A DNA stretch of 64,000 bases from Thermopolyspora flexuosa. GTDB taxonomy: Bacteria > Actinomycetota > Actinomycetes > Streptosporangiales > Streptosporangiaceae. Shown here piece after piece: positions 1 to 8,561 of this stretch. The DNA lies in NCBI RefSeq assembly GCF_006716785.1, contig NZ_VFPQ01000001.1, positions 4,712,001-4,776,000 of the forward strand. The letters run 5' to 3'. Both the position numbers and the translations under genes were made by a program. The first letter of the stretch is position 1, and each line of letters begins with the position of its first letter. The notes beneath the pieces were generated by a model, which was not told the origin of the DNA, searched no databases, and saw only the letters and a list, made by a program, of their open reading frames with translations.

Positions 1-89
1 TTCGCGACGGGCACGAGCTGTTTGGCGGAGGTGTGCGTGATCGGCCGCAGCCGCTTCCCGGATCCGCCGGCGAGGACGAGCGCCTTCAC
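1..89 (-). CDS. rmlA: glucose-1-phosphate thymidylyltransferase, N-terminal fragment (partial)
   Basis: The last 89 bases read on the minus strand from a GTG at 89 give the start of a nucleotidyltransferase: [16 protein letters not shown], followed by [13 protein letters not shown]. This is the signature G-G-x-G-x-R-L-x-P nucleotide-binding loop at the N terminus of RmlA/RfbA proteins, which make dTDP-glucose from glucose-1-phosphate and dTTP for deoxysugar and polysaccharide synthesis. Only 29 codons lie in the window. The gene starts one base after the stop of the sugar transferase, so the two form an operon and are probably translationally coupled. The family is certain. The exact sugar pathway is inferred from the partner gene. 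Confidence 0.85.
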   Translation of the reverse strand, partial: MKALVLAGGSGKRLRPITHTSAKQLVPVA

Positions 90-90
90 C

Positions 91-1611
91 TCAGTAGGCC
101 CCCTCCCCACTCTTCACCGCGCCCCAGGTCTTCCACAGGATCTGCAGGTCGAGGATGAGCGACCAGTTCTCCACGTACCGCAGGTCGAGCCGGACCGACT
201 CCTCCCAGCTCAGGTCCGCCCGGCCGGACACCTGCCACAGGCCGGTCATGCCGGGCTTCACCACGAGGCGGCGCCGTACGTCGCTGCCGTACCGGGCGAC
301 CTCCTCGGGCAGCGGCGGCCGGGGGCCGACCAGCGACATCTCGCCGCGCAGCACGTTGATCAGCTGCGGCAGCTCGTCGATGGAGTAGCGGCGCAGGAAG
401 GCGCCGACCTTGGTGACCCTTGGATCGTTCCTGATCTTGAACAGCACGCCGTCGTGCTCGTTCTCGTGCTCGAGCAGCGCCTTGAGCCGCTCCGCGCCGT
501 TCACCATGGTGCGGAACTTCAGCAGCCGGAACTCGCGCCCGCCGCGGCCGATCCGGGTCTGCTTGAACAGCGCCGGGCCCTCGCTCGTCGACCGGATGAT
601 GATCGCGATCACCAGCATCGGGATCGCGAGGATGATCAGCGCGATCAGCGCGACCACCTTGTCGAAGACGCTCTTCACCATGCCGCGCAGGCCGTCGAAC
701 TCGGGGTGCTCGACGTAGAGCAGCGGCATGCCGGCGACCGGGCGGATGCTGGTGCGCGGCCCGGCCACCTCCACGAGCGCCGGGGCGACGAACAGCTCGG
801 TGCCCCGCGGCTCGAGGCTCCAGGCGAGGCGGCGCAGCGCGGCGCCGTCGAGCTCCGGGCAGGCGGCCACGGCGACCGCGTCCGCGTCCACCTTCTCCAC
901 CACCTCGGCGACGTTCGTGAAGTCGCCGAGCACCGGGACCCCGTCGATCTCGAGGTCCATGCCGGCGCCGGGGCCGCCGCCGGCGCCGTTCGCCGTGCCG
1001 TTCACGGAGCCGCCGACGCCGGTGTCCGGCACCGGGGGCAGGCAGGCCGCCACCACGTTCATCCCGTGGTACGGCTGCCGCCGGAACTGCATCACCAGGT
1101 CGAGGATCGACTCGCGGTGCCCGACCGCGACAACGCGGCGCAGGAACTCACCGGCCATGCGCCGCCGGTGCAGGCGCCGGCGCATGCGGTGCCGGAAGAC
1201 GAGCGTGAGCAACGTCGCGAGCGGGATCGTGCCGAGCACGAAGCTGCGCGCGAGCATGGTCTGCGTGGCGTAGGCGCCGATCGCCACCGCCGCGGTGAGC
1301 GTCACCCCGCCGTTGAACACCGCGCGGAACTCGTCCGATCCCTCGCCGTGCACCCGCTTGCGGTACGCCCCCGCCATGGCCATCGCCCCGGGCCAGGCCG
1401 CGGCGAGGGCGAGACCGAACGCCACCTCGGTCCACGGGATGAACGCGCCCAGCCACAGCCGTACCCCGAGCACCACCTCGCATGCGATCACCGCGCAGGC
1501 GACGTCACCGGTGAGCAGCAGCCGAACGTAGGCGCGCGTCCACATGCTCGACGGCGTTTTCGGGTCGCCTTTGGGACGCGTGGCGGCGCGCGCCTCCAAC
1601 CCCACCCTCAT
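91..1611 (-). CDS. polyprenyl-phosphate sugar-1-phosphate transferase (exopolysaccharide initiation)
   Basis: A 506-residue membrane glycosylphosphotransferase of the WbaP/CpsE type, which transfers a sugar-1-phosphate from a UDP-sugar to undecaprenyl phosphate and so starts surface polysaccharide repeat units. About four N-terminal membrane helices (residues 25-145) are followed by a soluble nucleotide-binding-like domain with a Gly/Ala-rich insert around 190-215. A further membrane helix lies near 325-345, then the cytoplasmic catalytic domain with the family blocks [39 protein letters not shown] and W-Q-V-S-G-R. The ATG at 1611 follows a G-rich stretch (GGTGGGG) about ten bases upstream. 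An ATG some 20 codons downstream is an alternative start. It is followed by an rmlA-like gene, which supports a role in exopolysaccharide or glycan assembly. The sugar transferred cannot be read from the sequence. Confidence 0.92.
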   Translation of the reverse strand: MRVGLEARAATRPKGDPKTPSSMWTRAYVRLLLTGDVACAVIACEVVLGVRLWLGAFIPWTEVAFGLALAAAWPGAMAMAGAYRKRVHGEGSDEFRAVFNGGVTLTAAVAIGAYATQTMLARSFVLGTIPLATLLTLVFRHRMRRRLHRRRMAGEFLRRVVAVGHRESILDLVMQFRRQPYHGMNVVAACLPPVPDTGVGGSVNGTANGAGGGPGAGMDLEIDGVPVLGDFTNVAEVVEKVDADAVAVAACPELDGAALRRLAWSLEPRGTELFVAPALVEVAGPRTSIRPVAGMPLLYVEHPEFDGLRGMVKSVFDKVVALIALIILAIPMLVIAIIIRSTSEGPALFKQTRIGRGGREFRLLKFRTMVNGAERLKALLEHENEHDGVLFKIRNDPRVTKVGAFLRRYSIDELPQLINVLRGEMSLVGPRPPLPEEVARYGSDVRRRLVVKPGMTGLWQVSGRADLSWEESVRLDLRYVENWSLILDLQILWKTWGAVKSGEGAY

Positions 1612-2159
1612 GCCACATTCCCCACCCTGTGGTCAGGACCATGCAAACTACTGACGCATGCTCAGTTCCGTTGGTTGACGCCTGACGCTTGTATCACACG
1701 GGAGCCGGGTTCTCTGAAGAATCTTAGAGATCACCGGAGCAGCGGGGAATAGCTGGATATGTCCACATTCGGACGAGAACTTTTTTTGTAGAAGAGTTGA
1801 CCGAACAGCGGGAACGGGCGATATCACCGTTCATAGGTGTAAATTCAGGGGAAAAATTAGCATTATTGCCCCATTTTGCGAGAAAGCAGCACACGAAGTC
1901 GGATGCCGGGGCACTCCGGGAGCGCGCGGCGCACGGCGCGACCCTGGGCTGCGCCGGCCGTACCCCAGAGGCACGGCGGGCGGACGCCGTCACCTCGGCC
2001 GACGGGCGTCACCTGGGCGGAGAGGAGCGGGCCGTCTCCCTGACGGCGGGCTTGCGACGGTGCACACGAAGCGGGGCGGGCGCGCGGGACGCGCGTGGGG
2101 CACCCCCGCCGTCGCCGGTGGGATGAACGCGGACCTCGGCGGGCGTGGGGCCGGTCGGG
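1612..2159. other. gene-poor, locally AT-rich intergenic region upstream of the sugar transferase
   Basis: About 550 bases without a convincing gene. The part at 1690-1880 is clearly richer in A/T than its surroundings, includes a run of seven T at 1782-1788, and probably carries the promoter of the minus-strand sugar transferase. Positions 1836-1868 resemble (22 of 33 bases) the opposite strand of a block just upstream of the cvnA-like gene at 6114-6146. The rest (1880-2159) is GC-rich. Short open frames on both strands show no recognisable protein. Confidence 0.5.
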
Positions 2160-2507
2160 TCAGTCGTACTCGAGGTCCGGCAGCGGGGCGGGCGGGTCGG
2201 GACTGCGCCACACGACCACATGCCCCTCACGCGCGGACCTGATCGCGGCGTCCAGCCGGTCGAGGTCGAAATCCGGCAGGTAGCGCAGCCGCGCGAGGAA
2301 GGTGGCGTCGGTGGCCGACTGCGGCACAACACACCCTTCGCCGTTTCGATCGAGCAGGACGATCAGGGCGTCGTCGGTGACGCCCTCCACGCGGACCTCG
2401 ACCACGTCCTCCCACGCGAGGGCCTCGACGCTACCGTCCGCGTAGTGGCGGGTCACGCCCTCCTCGGTCACGTACACGTACGAATCCGGCACTGGGTTGC
2501 CGTGCAT
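2160..2507 (-). CDS. hypothetical small protein (actinobacterial, about 115 aa)
   Basis: I chose the ATG at 2507 (MHGNPVPDSYVYVTEEG), giving 115 residues. An open frame continues upstream to 2762, but those extra codons look non-coding in composition and run under the divergent flippase start. The protein begins with a likely beta-strand unit (YVYVTEEGVTRHYADG), then AWEDVVEVRVEGV, a strand pair ending in CVVPQ, and an amphipathic C-terminal helix that ends in VVVWR. This resembles small PH-like hypothetical proteins common in Streptomyces and relatives, whose function is unknown. There are no membrane segments, no signal peptide and no clear Shine-Dalgarno. It stands alone, divergent from the flippase. 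Confidence 0.6.
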   Translation of the reverse strand: MHGNPVPDSYVYVTEEGVTRHYADGSVEALAWEDVVEVRVEGVTDDALIVLLDRNGEGCVVPQSATDATFLARLRYLPDFDLDRLDAAIRSAREGHVVVWRSPDPPAPLPDLEYD

Positions 2508-2708
2508 GGGCGCGATTCTGGCGACATCCGGGCGCCGGGTGCAAGAGACGTGACCATACCGCCGGGCAAAAGACTCCGGCAAAACGGCCGGACACCCCAT
2601 CAGGGGCGACAACCGGCGCAACGCGACCCAGACCAGTGCCGTATCCACCCGGCCCCTTTCCCGCACCATCACGGTCGCGGTGTGTGACCGCTCGGATACG
2701 CTGGGCGG

Positions 2709-4298
2709 GTGACCGGGGAGGTGACCGAGGTCCGGCGGATCGTGCGCCGCGTGGTACGGCACGGCGTCGCCGGACTGGCCGGGGCGGGCATGGGCGCGGC
2801 CGCGCAGTTTCTTCTCGTACTCGCCGTGACCCGTGCCTTCGACGCGGCCACCGCCGGGCGTTTTTTCGCGCTCACCACCGGCTGCCTCATGATCGCGGGC
2901 ATTGTCCGGCTCGACGCGGGCAACGGACTCCTCTATTTCGTCGCCCGCGCAACGGCGGACCGAAAAGGGGGGATTTGGTCATATTTAATGGCGGCCGTCC
3001 CGCCCGTCGCCCTGATATCGATAACCGTTTCCTTGATCGTCTTTTTCGAGGCCGACATATTCGGCGGCATCGCTCCTGATTCGGCGAATCAAGCAGCAAA
3101 CGGGATTATTTACCACGATAATAATGCGGCTTCCCCGAGCCCGCCCGGCGGCCCCGGCGACGGGGTCGGCGCCGCCCTGCGGGTGCTCGCCGCGGCGTTC
3201 CCGGTGATCGTGCTCGCCGAGGTGTTCGTCGCCGCGACCCGCGGCTTCGGGGCGATGCGGCCCACCGTGCTGCTCGGCGGGGTCGTGCAGCCGGTGGCCC
3301 AGCTCGCCCTGGTCGCCGCGGTCGCCGCCTGGTGGCACGGCGGCGGCGCGCCGGGCGGCCCCGTGCTGCCGTGGCTCGCGGCCGCGTGGGCGCTGCCGTA
3401 CCTGCCGGTGCTCGCGGTGGCCGCGGCCTGGCTGGGCCGCCGGGTGCGGCGGGAGCCGTACCTGCCGGGGACGGCGCGGGAGTTCTGGCGGCACACCGCG
3501 CCGCGCTCGGCCGGATCCGCGGTGCAGCACGTGTTCCAGCGGCTCGACGTGGTGGTCGTGGCCGCGCTCGCCGGGCCGGTCGAGGCCGCGGTGTACACCG
3601 CGGCGACCCGGTTCAAGGTGCTCGGCCAGCTCGCCGGGCAGGGGCTCGCGCAGGCCGCCCAGCCCACCCTGGTGCGCGCGCTCGCCACGGGCGACCTGGC
3701 GGTGGCGCGGGCGGTGTACCGGCGCACCACGAACCTGCTCGTCGCGCTCACCTGGCCGGTCTGGCTGGGGTACGCGGCGCTCGCCCCGGCGCTGCTCGGC
3801 GTCTTCGGCGACCGGTACGCCGCGGGCGCGGACGTCGCGGTGGTGCTCGCGGCCACGATGATGGTCGCCGCGGCGTGCGGCATGGCGGACGTGGCGCTGG
3901 TGGCGGCCGGGCGCACGGCGGCGAGCCTCGCGGGCATCCTCGCCGCGACCGCGGTCACCGTCGCCGTCGACCTCGCCCTCGTCCCCTCCCTGGGCGCGTT
4001 CGGCGCGGCGCTCGGCTGGTCCGCCGGGGTGGTGGTGAAGAACGCGCTGCCGCTCGCCCAGATCTGGCGGTCGTACGGCCTGCGCCCGTTCGGCGCGAAC
4101 CTCGCCGGGGGTCAGTCCCGGTCGATGCCCCAGTTGTGGTCGAGGTGGGCGAGGATCGCCCGGCGGGCCGCCTCGGCCGGGCCGCGGGCGATCGCGTCGA
4201 GGAGGTCGCGGTGCTCGGCGACGAGCACGTCGCGGTCCTCGTACACCCGGCGCAGCCGCACCAGCCCGAGCCGGGTCTCGGCGGCGAGCGAGGAGTAG
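2709..4298 (+). CDS. Wzx/MATE-like polysaccharide flippase, 3' end apparently truncated; contains a TTA codon
   Basis: A polytopic membrane protein of the oligosaccharide flippase type, which moves lipid-linked glycans across the membrane. Helices are visible from residue 18 onward (AGLAGAGMGAAAQFLLVLAVTRAF). The family-like block FWRHTAPRSAGSAVQHVFQRLDVVVVAALAG is followed by YTAATRFKVLGQ and later helices. Recognisable sequence ends near residue 467 (GLRPFGANLAGG, about position 4110). The remaining 62 codons are Arg/Ser-rich and lie antisense to the 3' end of the GntR gene, so they look like read-through. A family member would normally carry further C-terminal helices. Codon 93 (2985-2987) is TTA, a codon very rare in such genomes and bldA-dependent in Streptomyces. 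Bases 2930-3130 are unusually AT-rich. The start is the GTG at 2709, with a second GTG four codons later. Confidence 0.75.
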   Translation: MTGEVTEVRRIVRRVVRHGVAGLAGAGMGAAAQFLLVLAVTRAFDAATAGRFFALTTGCLMIAGIVRLDAGNGLLYFVARATADRKGGIWSYLMAAVPPVALISITVSLIVFFEADIFGGIAPDSANQAANGIIYHDNNAASPSPPGGPGDGVGAALRVLAAAFPVIVLAEVFVAATRGFGAMRPTVLLGGVVQPVAQLALVAAVAAWWHGGGAPGGPVLPWLAAAWALPYLPVLAVAAAWLGRRVRREPYLPGTAREFWRHTAPRSAGSAVQHVFQRLDVVVVAALAGPVEAAVYTAATRFKVLGQLAGQGLAQAAQPTLVRALATGDLAVARAVYRRTTNLLVALTWPVWLGYAALAPALLGVFGDRYAAGADVAVVLAATMMVAAACGMADVALVAAGRTAASLAGILAATAVTVAVDLALVPSLGAFGAALGWSAGVVVKNALPLAQIWRSYGLRPFGANLAGGQSRSMPQLWSRWARIARRAASAGPRAIASRRSRCSATSTSRSSYTRRSRTSPSRVSAASEE

Positions 4299-4846
4299 AG
4301 GCGCTCCAGCCGCGGGCTGCCCACCGCGACGATCAGCGCCTCGTGCAGCGCCATGTGCGCGGCGACCACCTGCGACCAGGGCGCGTCCGGCGGCAGCGCG
4401 GCCATGCCGTCGAGCGCCCGCTCGGCCTCGGGCACCCGCCGCCCGGCGAGCGTGACCGCCATCAGCTCCTCGAGCGGGGTGCGCACGAACATCAGGTCCG
4501 CCAGGTCGGCCGGGGTGACGTCGGGCACGTACGCGCTGCGGTTGCGCTCCCGGCGCACCAGGCCCTCGTGGGCGAGCACGGCGAGCGCCTCGCGCACGGT
4601 CGGGCGGGCCACGCCGTACGCGGCGGCGAGCTCCTGCTCGGGCAGCGGCGTGCCCGGCTCGATCTCGCCGGAGAGCACCCGGTCGCGCAGCGCGGCGGCG
4701 AGCGCGTCCACCGCGGACACCGGCCGGATGACGGCCACCGGCGCGGCCCGGCCGCCCGCCGGCCGCGCGCCCCCGGCGGACGCGGGCCGCGGCGGCCGTC
4801 CGGGCTCCTGCTCGCCCGGCATCGCCCTGGTCCCCGGTTGCGTCAC
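4112..4846 (-). CDS. GntR/FadR-family transcriptional regulator
   Basis: A 244-residue regulator. The winged helix-turn-helix spans about residues 50-115 (ALAAALRDRVLSGEIEPGTPLPEQELAAAYGVARPTVREAL). It is followed by an all-helical FCD-type ligand domain with the typical helix starts LADLMFVRTPLEELM and HMALHEALI, and with H residues (HMALH, AEHRDLLD) suited to metal or acid ligand binding. The start is the GTG at 4846, preceded by GGAGGG six bases upstream. It overlaps the TGA of the EamA gene by four bases (GTGA), so the two are translationally coupled. A palindrome that fits the FadR-subfamily consensus lies just upstream of the EamA gene at 5829-5849, suggesting autoregulation of the pair. 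The ligand is unknown. Confidence 0.88.
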   Translation of the reverse strand: MTQPGTRAMPGEQEPGRPPRPASAGGARPAGGRAAPVAVIRPVSAVDALAAALRDRVLSGEIEPGTPLPEQELAAAYGVARPTVREALAVLAHEGLVRRERNRSAYVPDVTPADLADLMFVRTPLEELMAVTLAGRRVPEAERALDGMAALPPDAPWSQVVAAHMALHEALIVAVGSPRLERLYSSLAAETRLGLVRLRRVYEDRDVLVAEHRDLLDAIARGPAEAARRAILAHLDHNWGIDRD

Positions 4847-5826
4847 GACCGTCCCTCCACCGTCGATCCGTCCCGTCCAGGGTGCCCGGCGTCGCGGGCC
4901 GCGGCAACGGACTCGCCCGGGGCGGCGGGTCCGGTGTCCGGCTCGGCCTTCTTGTCCCCGGCGGCCGAGCGGGCGACCGCGACGAGCGCGAGCATGAGCA
5001 GGGCCATGCCCGCCCAGGAGACGGGCGGCAGCCGCTCGCCCAGCACGACGAGGCCGAGCACGGCCGCGACCGCGGGCTCGGCGAGCGCGAGCGTGGCCGC
5101 CGCGGCGACCGGTGTGGTGCGCAGGCCCCGGCCGTACAGGAAATAGGAGAGCGCGGTGGTCGCGCAGCCGAGGTAGAGGGCGACCCCCAGCCCGTACGGC
5201 TCGGCGAGCCAGGAGGCGTCGCCGGCGAGCAGCAGCGGTGCGGACAGCACCCCGGCCCCGGCGAACATCACGCCCATGACGAGGTCGGACGGGGCGCCGC
5301 GGCCGATCGCCCGGGCCGCGGTGACCACGTAGAACGCGTACAGCAGCCCGCCGAGCAGGGCGAGCAGCACGCCGCCGGTCACGTCGCGGCCGGAGTCGAC
5401 GCCGCCGCCCGAGAGCAGCAGCGCGCACCCGGCGATCGCCGCGGCGGTGGCGGCGGCCCAGCCACCGCTCGGGCGGACGCGGTCGAACAGCCAGGTCAGC
5501 AACCCGGTGAACACCGGCCCGCTGCCGATTGCGACGACCGTGCCGATGGCGACGCCGGTGCGGTCGACGGCGGCGAAGAAGCAGAGCTGGTACACGAGCA
5601 CCGCGGCCATGGCGAGCGGCATCGCCCAGCCGAGGCCGGTCAGGCGGCCCCGCGCCCGCGCCAGGAACGGCACGCCGAGCAGCAGGCCGCCGATCACCAG
5701 CCGCGCCGCGGCGAGGTCGAGCGAACCGGCGTCCACCCCGGCCGCGCGCGCCAGCGCGCCGGCGGTGCCCGCCGTACCCCAGAGAACGGCCGCGGCGATG
5801 ATCGCGAGCGGCCCGGAAGCACGCAT
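4843..5826 (-). CDS. EamA-family (DMT) transporter
   Basis: A 327-residue inner-membrane protein with two EamA repeats and about ten helices. The first repeat starts at residue 6 (LAIIAAAVLWGTAGTAGAL) and the second with GGVLLALLGGLLYAFYVVTAARAIG. Each ends in the typical helix-turn pattern before a Pro/Leu-rich loop (ALAEPAVAAVLGLVVLGERLP). Such drug/metabolite transporters usually export amino acids, nucleosides or other small metabolites, and the substrate here cannot be read. The ATG at 5826 is directly preceded by a near-perfect palindrome that is a good GntR operator. The gene is first in a two-gene operon with the GntR regulator, so the exported compound may be the regulator's ligand. 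Confidence 0.9.
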   Translation of the reverse strand: MRASGPLAIIAAAVLWGTAGTAGALARAAGVDAGSLDLAAARLVIGGLLLGVPFLARARGRLTGLGWAMPLAMAAVLVYQLCFFAAVDRTGVAIGTVVAIGSGPVFTGLLTWLFDRVRPSGGWAAATAAAIAGCALLLSGGGVDSGRDVTGGVLLALLGGLLYAFYVVTAARAIGRGAPSDLVMGVMFAGAGVLSAPLLLAGDASWLAEPYGLGVALYLGCATTALSYFLYGRGLRTTPVAAAATLALAEPAVAAVLGLVVLGERLPPVSWAGMALLMLALVAVARSAAGDKKAEPDTGPAAPGESVAAARDAGHPGRDGSTVEGRS

Positions 5827-5828
5827 GG

Positions 5829-5849
5829 TCTGATTGTCTTACAACCAGA
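5829..5849. promoter_or_regulatory. candidate FadR/GntR-type operator upstream of the EamA-GntR operon
   Basis: The palindrome TCTGATTGT-CTT-ACAACCAGA has one mismatch between its nine-base arms. On the coding strand its core reads TTGTAAGACAA, which fits the FadR-subfamily pattern TnGTnnnACnA exactly. It ends two bases before the EamA start codon, where a bound repressor would block transcription or initiation. The encoded GntR-family protein is the obvious candidate to bind it. Confidence 0.65.
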
Positions 5850-6179
5850 CAGGGCCACGCAACCGACTATCGCCCACAACACCCCCCGAAGGCACACACA
5901 AATGGACGAAGGTGACTTTTCAGACATTTAGCCACAAACGTCGCGGCAAGCCGTGGCGATCGTATCCCGGAGCCCGCCATCGCCCGCGCCGCGACGCCGT
6001 ACCGCGCCGCGATCGGCCCGTGCCCCAGGCCGGGCATCGCGCCAGGCGGAAGGGGTACGGGCCGGCCGAAAATAAGGCCCAAAACGATAAAAAAGGCACT
6101 AGTACCTGGTATGCACCATTGCTAGTGTTTCACCACTATTAACGCCATACACCTCGCTCGGCACTGGGGGCGACAGCGC
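5850..6179. other. divergent intergenic region between EamA and cvnA-like genes
   Basis: About 330 bases holding promoters for both directions. Positions 6065-6150 are AT-rich and lie immediately upstream of the cvnA-like gene. They contain an inverted repeat CACTAG (6097-6102) / CTAGTG (6122-6127) flanking the small palindrome TACCTGGTA (6103-6111), then TTTCACCACTATTAACG. A related-looking string (TTTTCAGACATTTAGCC) lies at 5917-5933. No gene is supported here. Confidence 0.5.
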
Positions 6180-8561
6180 ATGGCCGGTCGGAAACGCTCG
6201 ATCCGCTTCAGACTCCTGACGATCCTGCTGGTGCCGGTCGTATCCCTGGTGGCGATCTGGGGGTTCGCGGCCACGGTGACGGTGAGCCGCGGCCTCGACA
6301 TGCTCCGGATCAACAAGGTCTTCGACAACGTGGTGATGCCGCTGCGCGGGCTGATCAGCTCGCTGCAGGAGGAGCGGTTGCTCTCGCTCGTCGTGCTGGG
6401 ATCCCGCCACGGCAGCCTCACCGAGTCCGCCCAGCTGCACCAGCAGCGCGCGGTGACCAACCAGGCCATGGCGAACCTCGAGCGGCTCGCCCTCGCACCG
6501 GACGTCCAGGAGGCCACCCCGCCGCTCATGCGCTGGCAGCTCAACGAGCTGCGCGACCAGCTCAAGTGGCTGTCCGACATCCGGAGCCGGGTGGACGGCG
6601 GCCTCTTCACCCGGCTGCAGACCCTCGAGGCGTACAGCACGATCATCGAGGACGCCCAGCGGGTCAACGACAAGCTGCTGATCGTCCCCGACCTCGAGGT
6701 GATCGACCAGGTCAAGGCCGCCACCATGCTCAGCCGGTCCCGGGAGGCGCTCAGCCAGCAGGCCGCGCTCATCGCCGGCATCGTGGCCGCGAACCGGATG
6801 ACCGGCGAGGAGCGCACCGCCTTCCAGCAGCTGATCACCCAGCGCAACATCCTGTACGGCCTCGCCTTCCAGCAGTTCGACGCCGAGCTGCAGCAGCCGT
6901 ACCTGGAGCTGCAGAACAGCGAGACCTACACCGCGTTCGAGGCGGTGGAGCGGCGGGTGGCGAAGAGCGTGCGCATCGAGCGGGAGCTCCCCGCCGAGTC
7001 CCGGACCTGGCGGGCCACCACCGACGCGCTGGTGCAGCGGTTCGACCGGCTCAGCCTCGCCACCAACCGCACGCTCTCGGCCCGCGCCGTGCCGGCCGCG
7101 ACCGAGATCTTCACCCAGATCGGCATCACCGCCGTGCTCGGCGTGGTCGCCCTCGGGCTGAGCTTCTTCATCTCGATGCGGTTCGGCCGCCGGATCGCGG
7201 ACGAGCTGGTCCAGCTCCAGCAGAGCGCGCTGCAGCTCGCCCAGGAACGGCTGCCGCGGATCGTCGAGCGGCTGCGCCGCGGCGAGGACGTGGACACCGA
7301 GAGCGAGACCGAGACCCTGGTCACCAGCGACGTCAAGGAGATCGACCGGGTCGGCGAGGCGTTCACCATGGTGCAGCGCACCGCGATCGAGGCCGCGGTC
7401 GGCCAGGCCGAGCTGCGCAAGGGCGTCGGCAAGGTCTTCCTCAACCTGGCCCGGCGCAACCAGTCGCTGCTGCACCGGCAGCTCCAGATGCTCGACCGGC
7501 TGGAGCGCAAGGTCGAGGACCCCGACATCCTCGAGGGCCTGTTCGCGGTCGACCACCTCACCACCCGCATGCGCCGCCACGCGGAGGGCCTGATCATCCT
7601 GTCCGGCTCGAACCCGGCGCGCGGCTGGCGGAACCCGGTCCAGTTCATCGACGTGGTCCGCGCCGCGGTCGAGGAAGTCGAGGACTACCTGCGGGTCAAC
7701 ATCACGGTGCCGCAGGGCCCGGCGCTGATCGGATCCGCGGTCACCGACGTCGTCCACCTCGTCGCCGAGCTGGTGGAGAACGCCACGATCTTCTCGCCGC
7801 CGAAGACCACGGTGCAGGTGCGCGGCGGCCTGGTCGGGCGCGGCTTCGTCATCGAGATCGAGGACCGCGGGCTGGGGCTGAGCCGCGAGGAGTACGAGCA
7901 GATCAACGAGAGGCTCGCCAACCCGCCGGAGTTCGACCTCGCCGACAGCGACCGGCTCGGCCTGTTCGTTGTGGGGCGGCTCGCCGCCCGCCAGCACATC
8001 AAGGTCTCCCTCCGGCCCTCGCCGTACGGCGGCACCACGGCGATCATCCTCATCCCGGGCGAGCTCGTGGTGGACACCACCGCGCCGCCCGAGGGCGACG
8101 GCGAGGCGAAGGCCGAGGCGGACCGGCCCGCCGAGTCCCTCGTGCCGGCCGCCGCCGGAGCCGCCGCCACCACGGCGGCCGCCAACGGTGTGAACGGCGC
8201 GAACGGCGCCGTCCCGGCGTCGCTCGGCCCCCAGGCGGCCGAGTCCGCCGGGCACGCGGGCGGGCCGGACGGGGCCCGCGGCCACGACGCCGCGAACGGG
8301 TCGGTTTCGCTCCCGGAGCCGAGCGGGCCATCGGTACTCTCTACGGCGGCGGGCACCGGGCCGGGCGGACTCCCCCGCCGGGTACGCCAGGCGAACCTCG
8401 CCCCGCAGCTCCGCGACGCGCCGAGGCTCCGCACCGTGCCTGAGCCCCAGCAGTCCGAGCGTCGCCGGGACGGGCGGAACGGCGAGACGCACCGCGACGT
8501 GCTCTCCTCGTTCCAGGCGGGGTGGCGGCGCGCAGGTGAGGAAAGAGGAGACGGGTCGTGA
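6180..8561 (+). CDS. cvnA: nitrate/nitrite-sensing-domain histidine kinase-like protein (conservon component A)
   Basis: A 793-residue membrane sensor resembling the CvnA proteins of actinomycete conservons. It has a short cytoplasmic start and membrane helix 1 (residues 9-31). A long all-helical extracytoplasmic NIT domain follows (about 45-310, with the typical LQEERLLSL near its start), then helix 2 (315-340), a HAMP segment (to about 400), a helix with DHLTTRMRRHAEGLI in the H-box position, and a GHKL ATPase domain with ELVENA (N box, near residue 529), EDRGLGL (G1) and GLFVVGRLA (G2). The C-terminal 160 residues are Ala/Pro/Gly-rich and probably disordered. The ATG at 6180 is preceded by a GGGGG stretch. 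The gene overlaps the DUF742 gene by four bases (GTGA). The usual partners CvnB (roadblock) and CvnD (GTPase) are absent. Confidence 0.9.
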   Translation: MAGRKRSIRFRLLTILLVPVVSLVAIWGFAATVTVSRGLDMLRINKVFDNVVMPLRGLISSLQEERLLSLVVLGSRHGSLTESAQLHQQRAVTNQAMANLERLALAPDVQEATPPLMRWQLNELRDQLKWLSDIRSRVDGGLFTRLQTLEAYSTIIEDAQRVNDKLLIVPDLEVIDQVKAATMLSRSREALSQQAALIAGIVAANRMTGEERTAFQQLITQRNILYGLAFQQFDAELQQPYLELQNSETYTAFEAVERRVAKSVRIERELPAESRTWRATTDALVQRFDRLSLATNRTLSARAVPAATEIFTQIGITAVLGVVALGLSFFISMRFGRRIADELVQLQQSALQLAQERLPRIVERLRRGEDVDTESETETLVTSDVKEIDRVGEAFTMVQRTAIEAAVGQAELRKGVGKVFLNLARRNQSLLHRQLQMLDRLERKVEDPDILEGLFAVDHLTTRMRRHAEGLIILSGSNPARGWRNPVQFIDVVRAAVEEVEDYLRVNITVPQGPALIGSAVTDVVHLVAELVENATIFSPPKTTVQVRGGLVGRGFVIEIEDRGLGLSREEYEQINERLANPPEFDLADSDRLGLFVVGRLAARQHIKVSLRPSPYGGTTAIILIPGELVVDTTAPPEGDGEAKAEADRPAESLVPAAAGAAATTAAANGVNGANGAVPASLGPQAAESAGHAGGPDGARGHDAANGSVSLPEPSGPSVLSTAAGTGPGGLPRRVRQANLAPQLRDAPRLRTVPEPQQSERRRDGRNGETHRDVLSSFQAGWRRAGEERGDGS

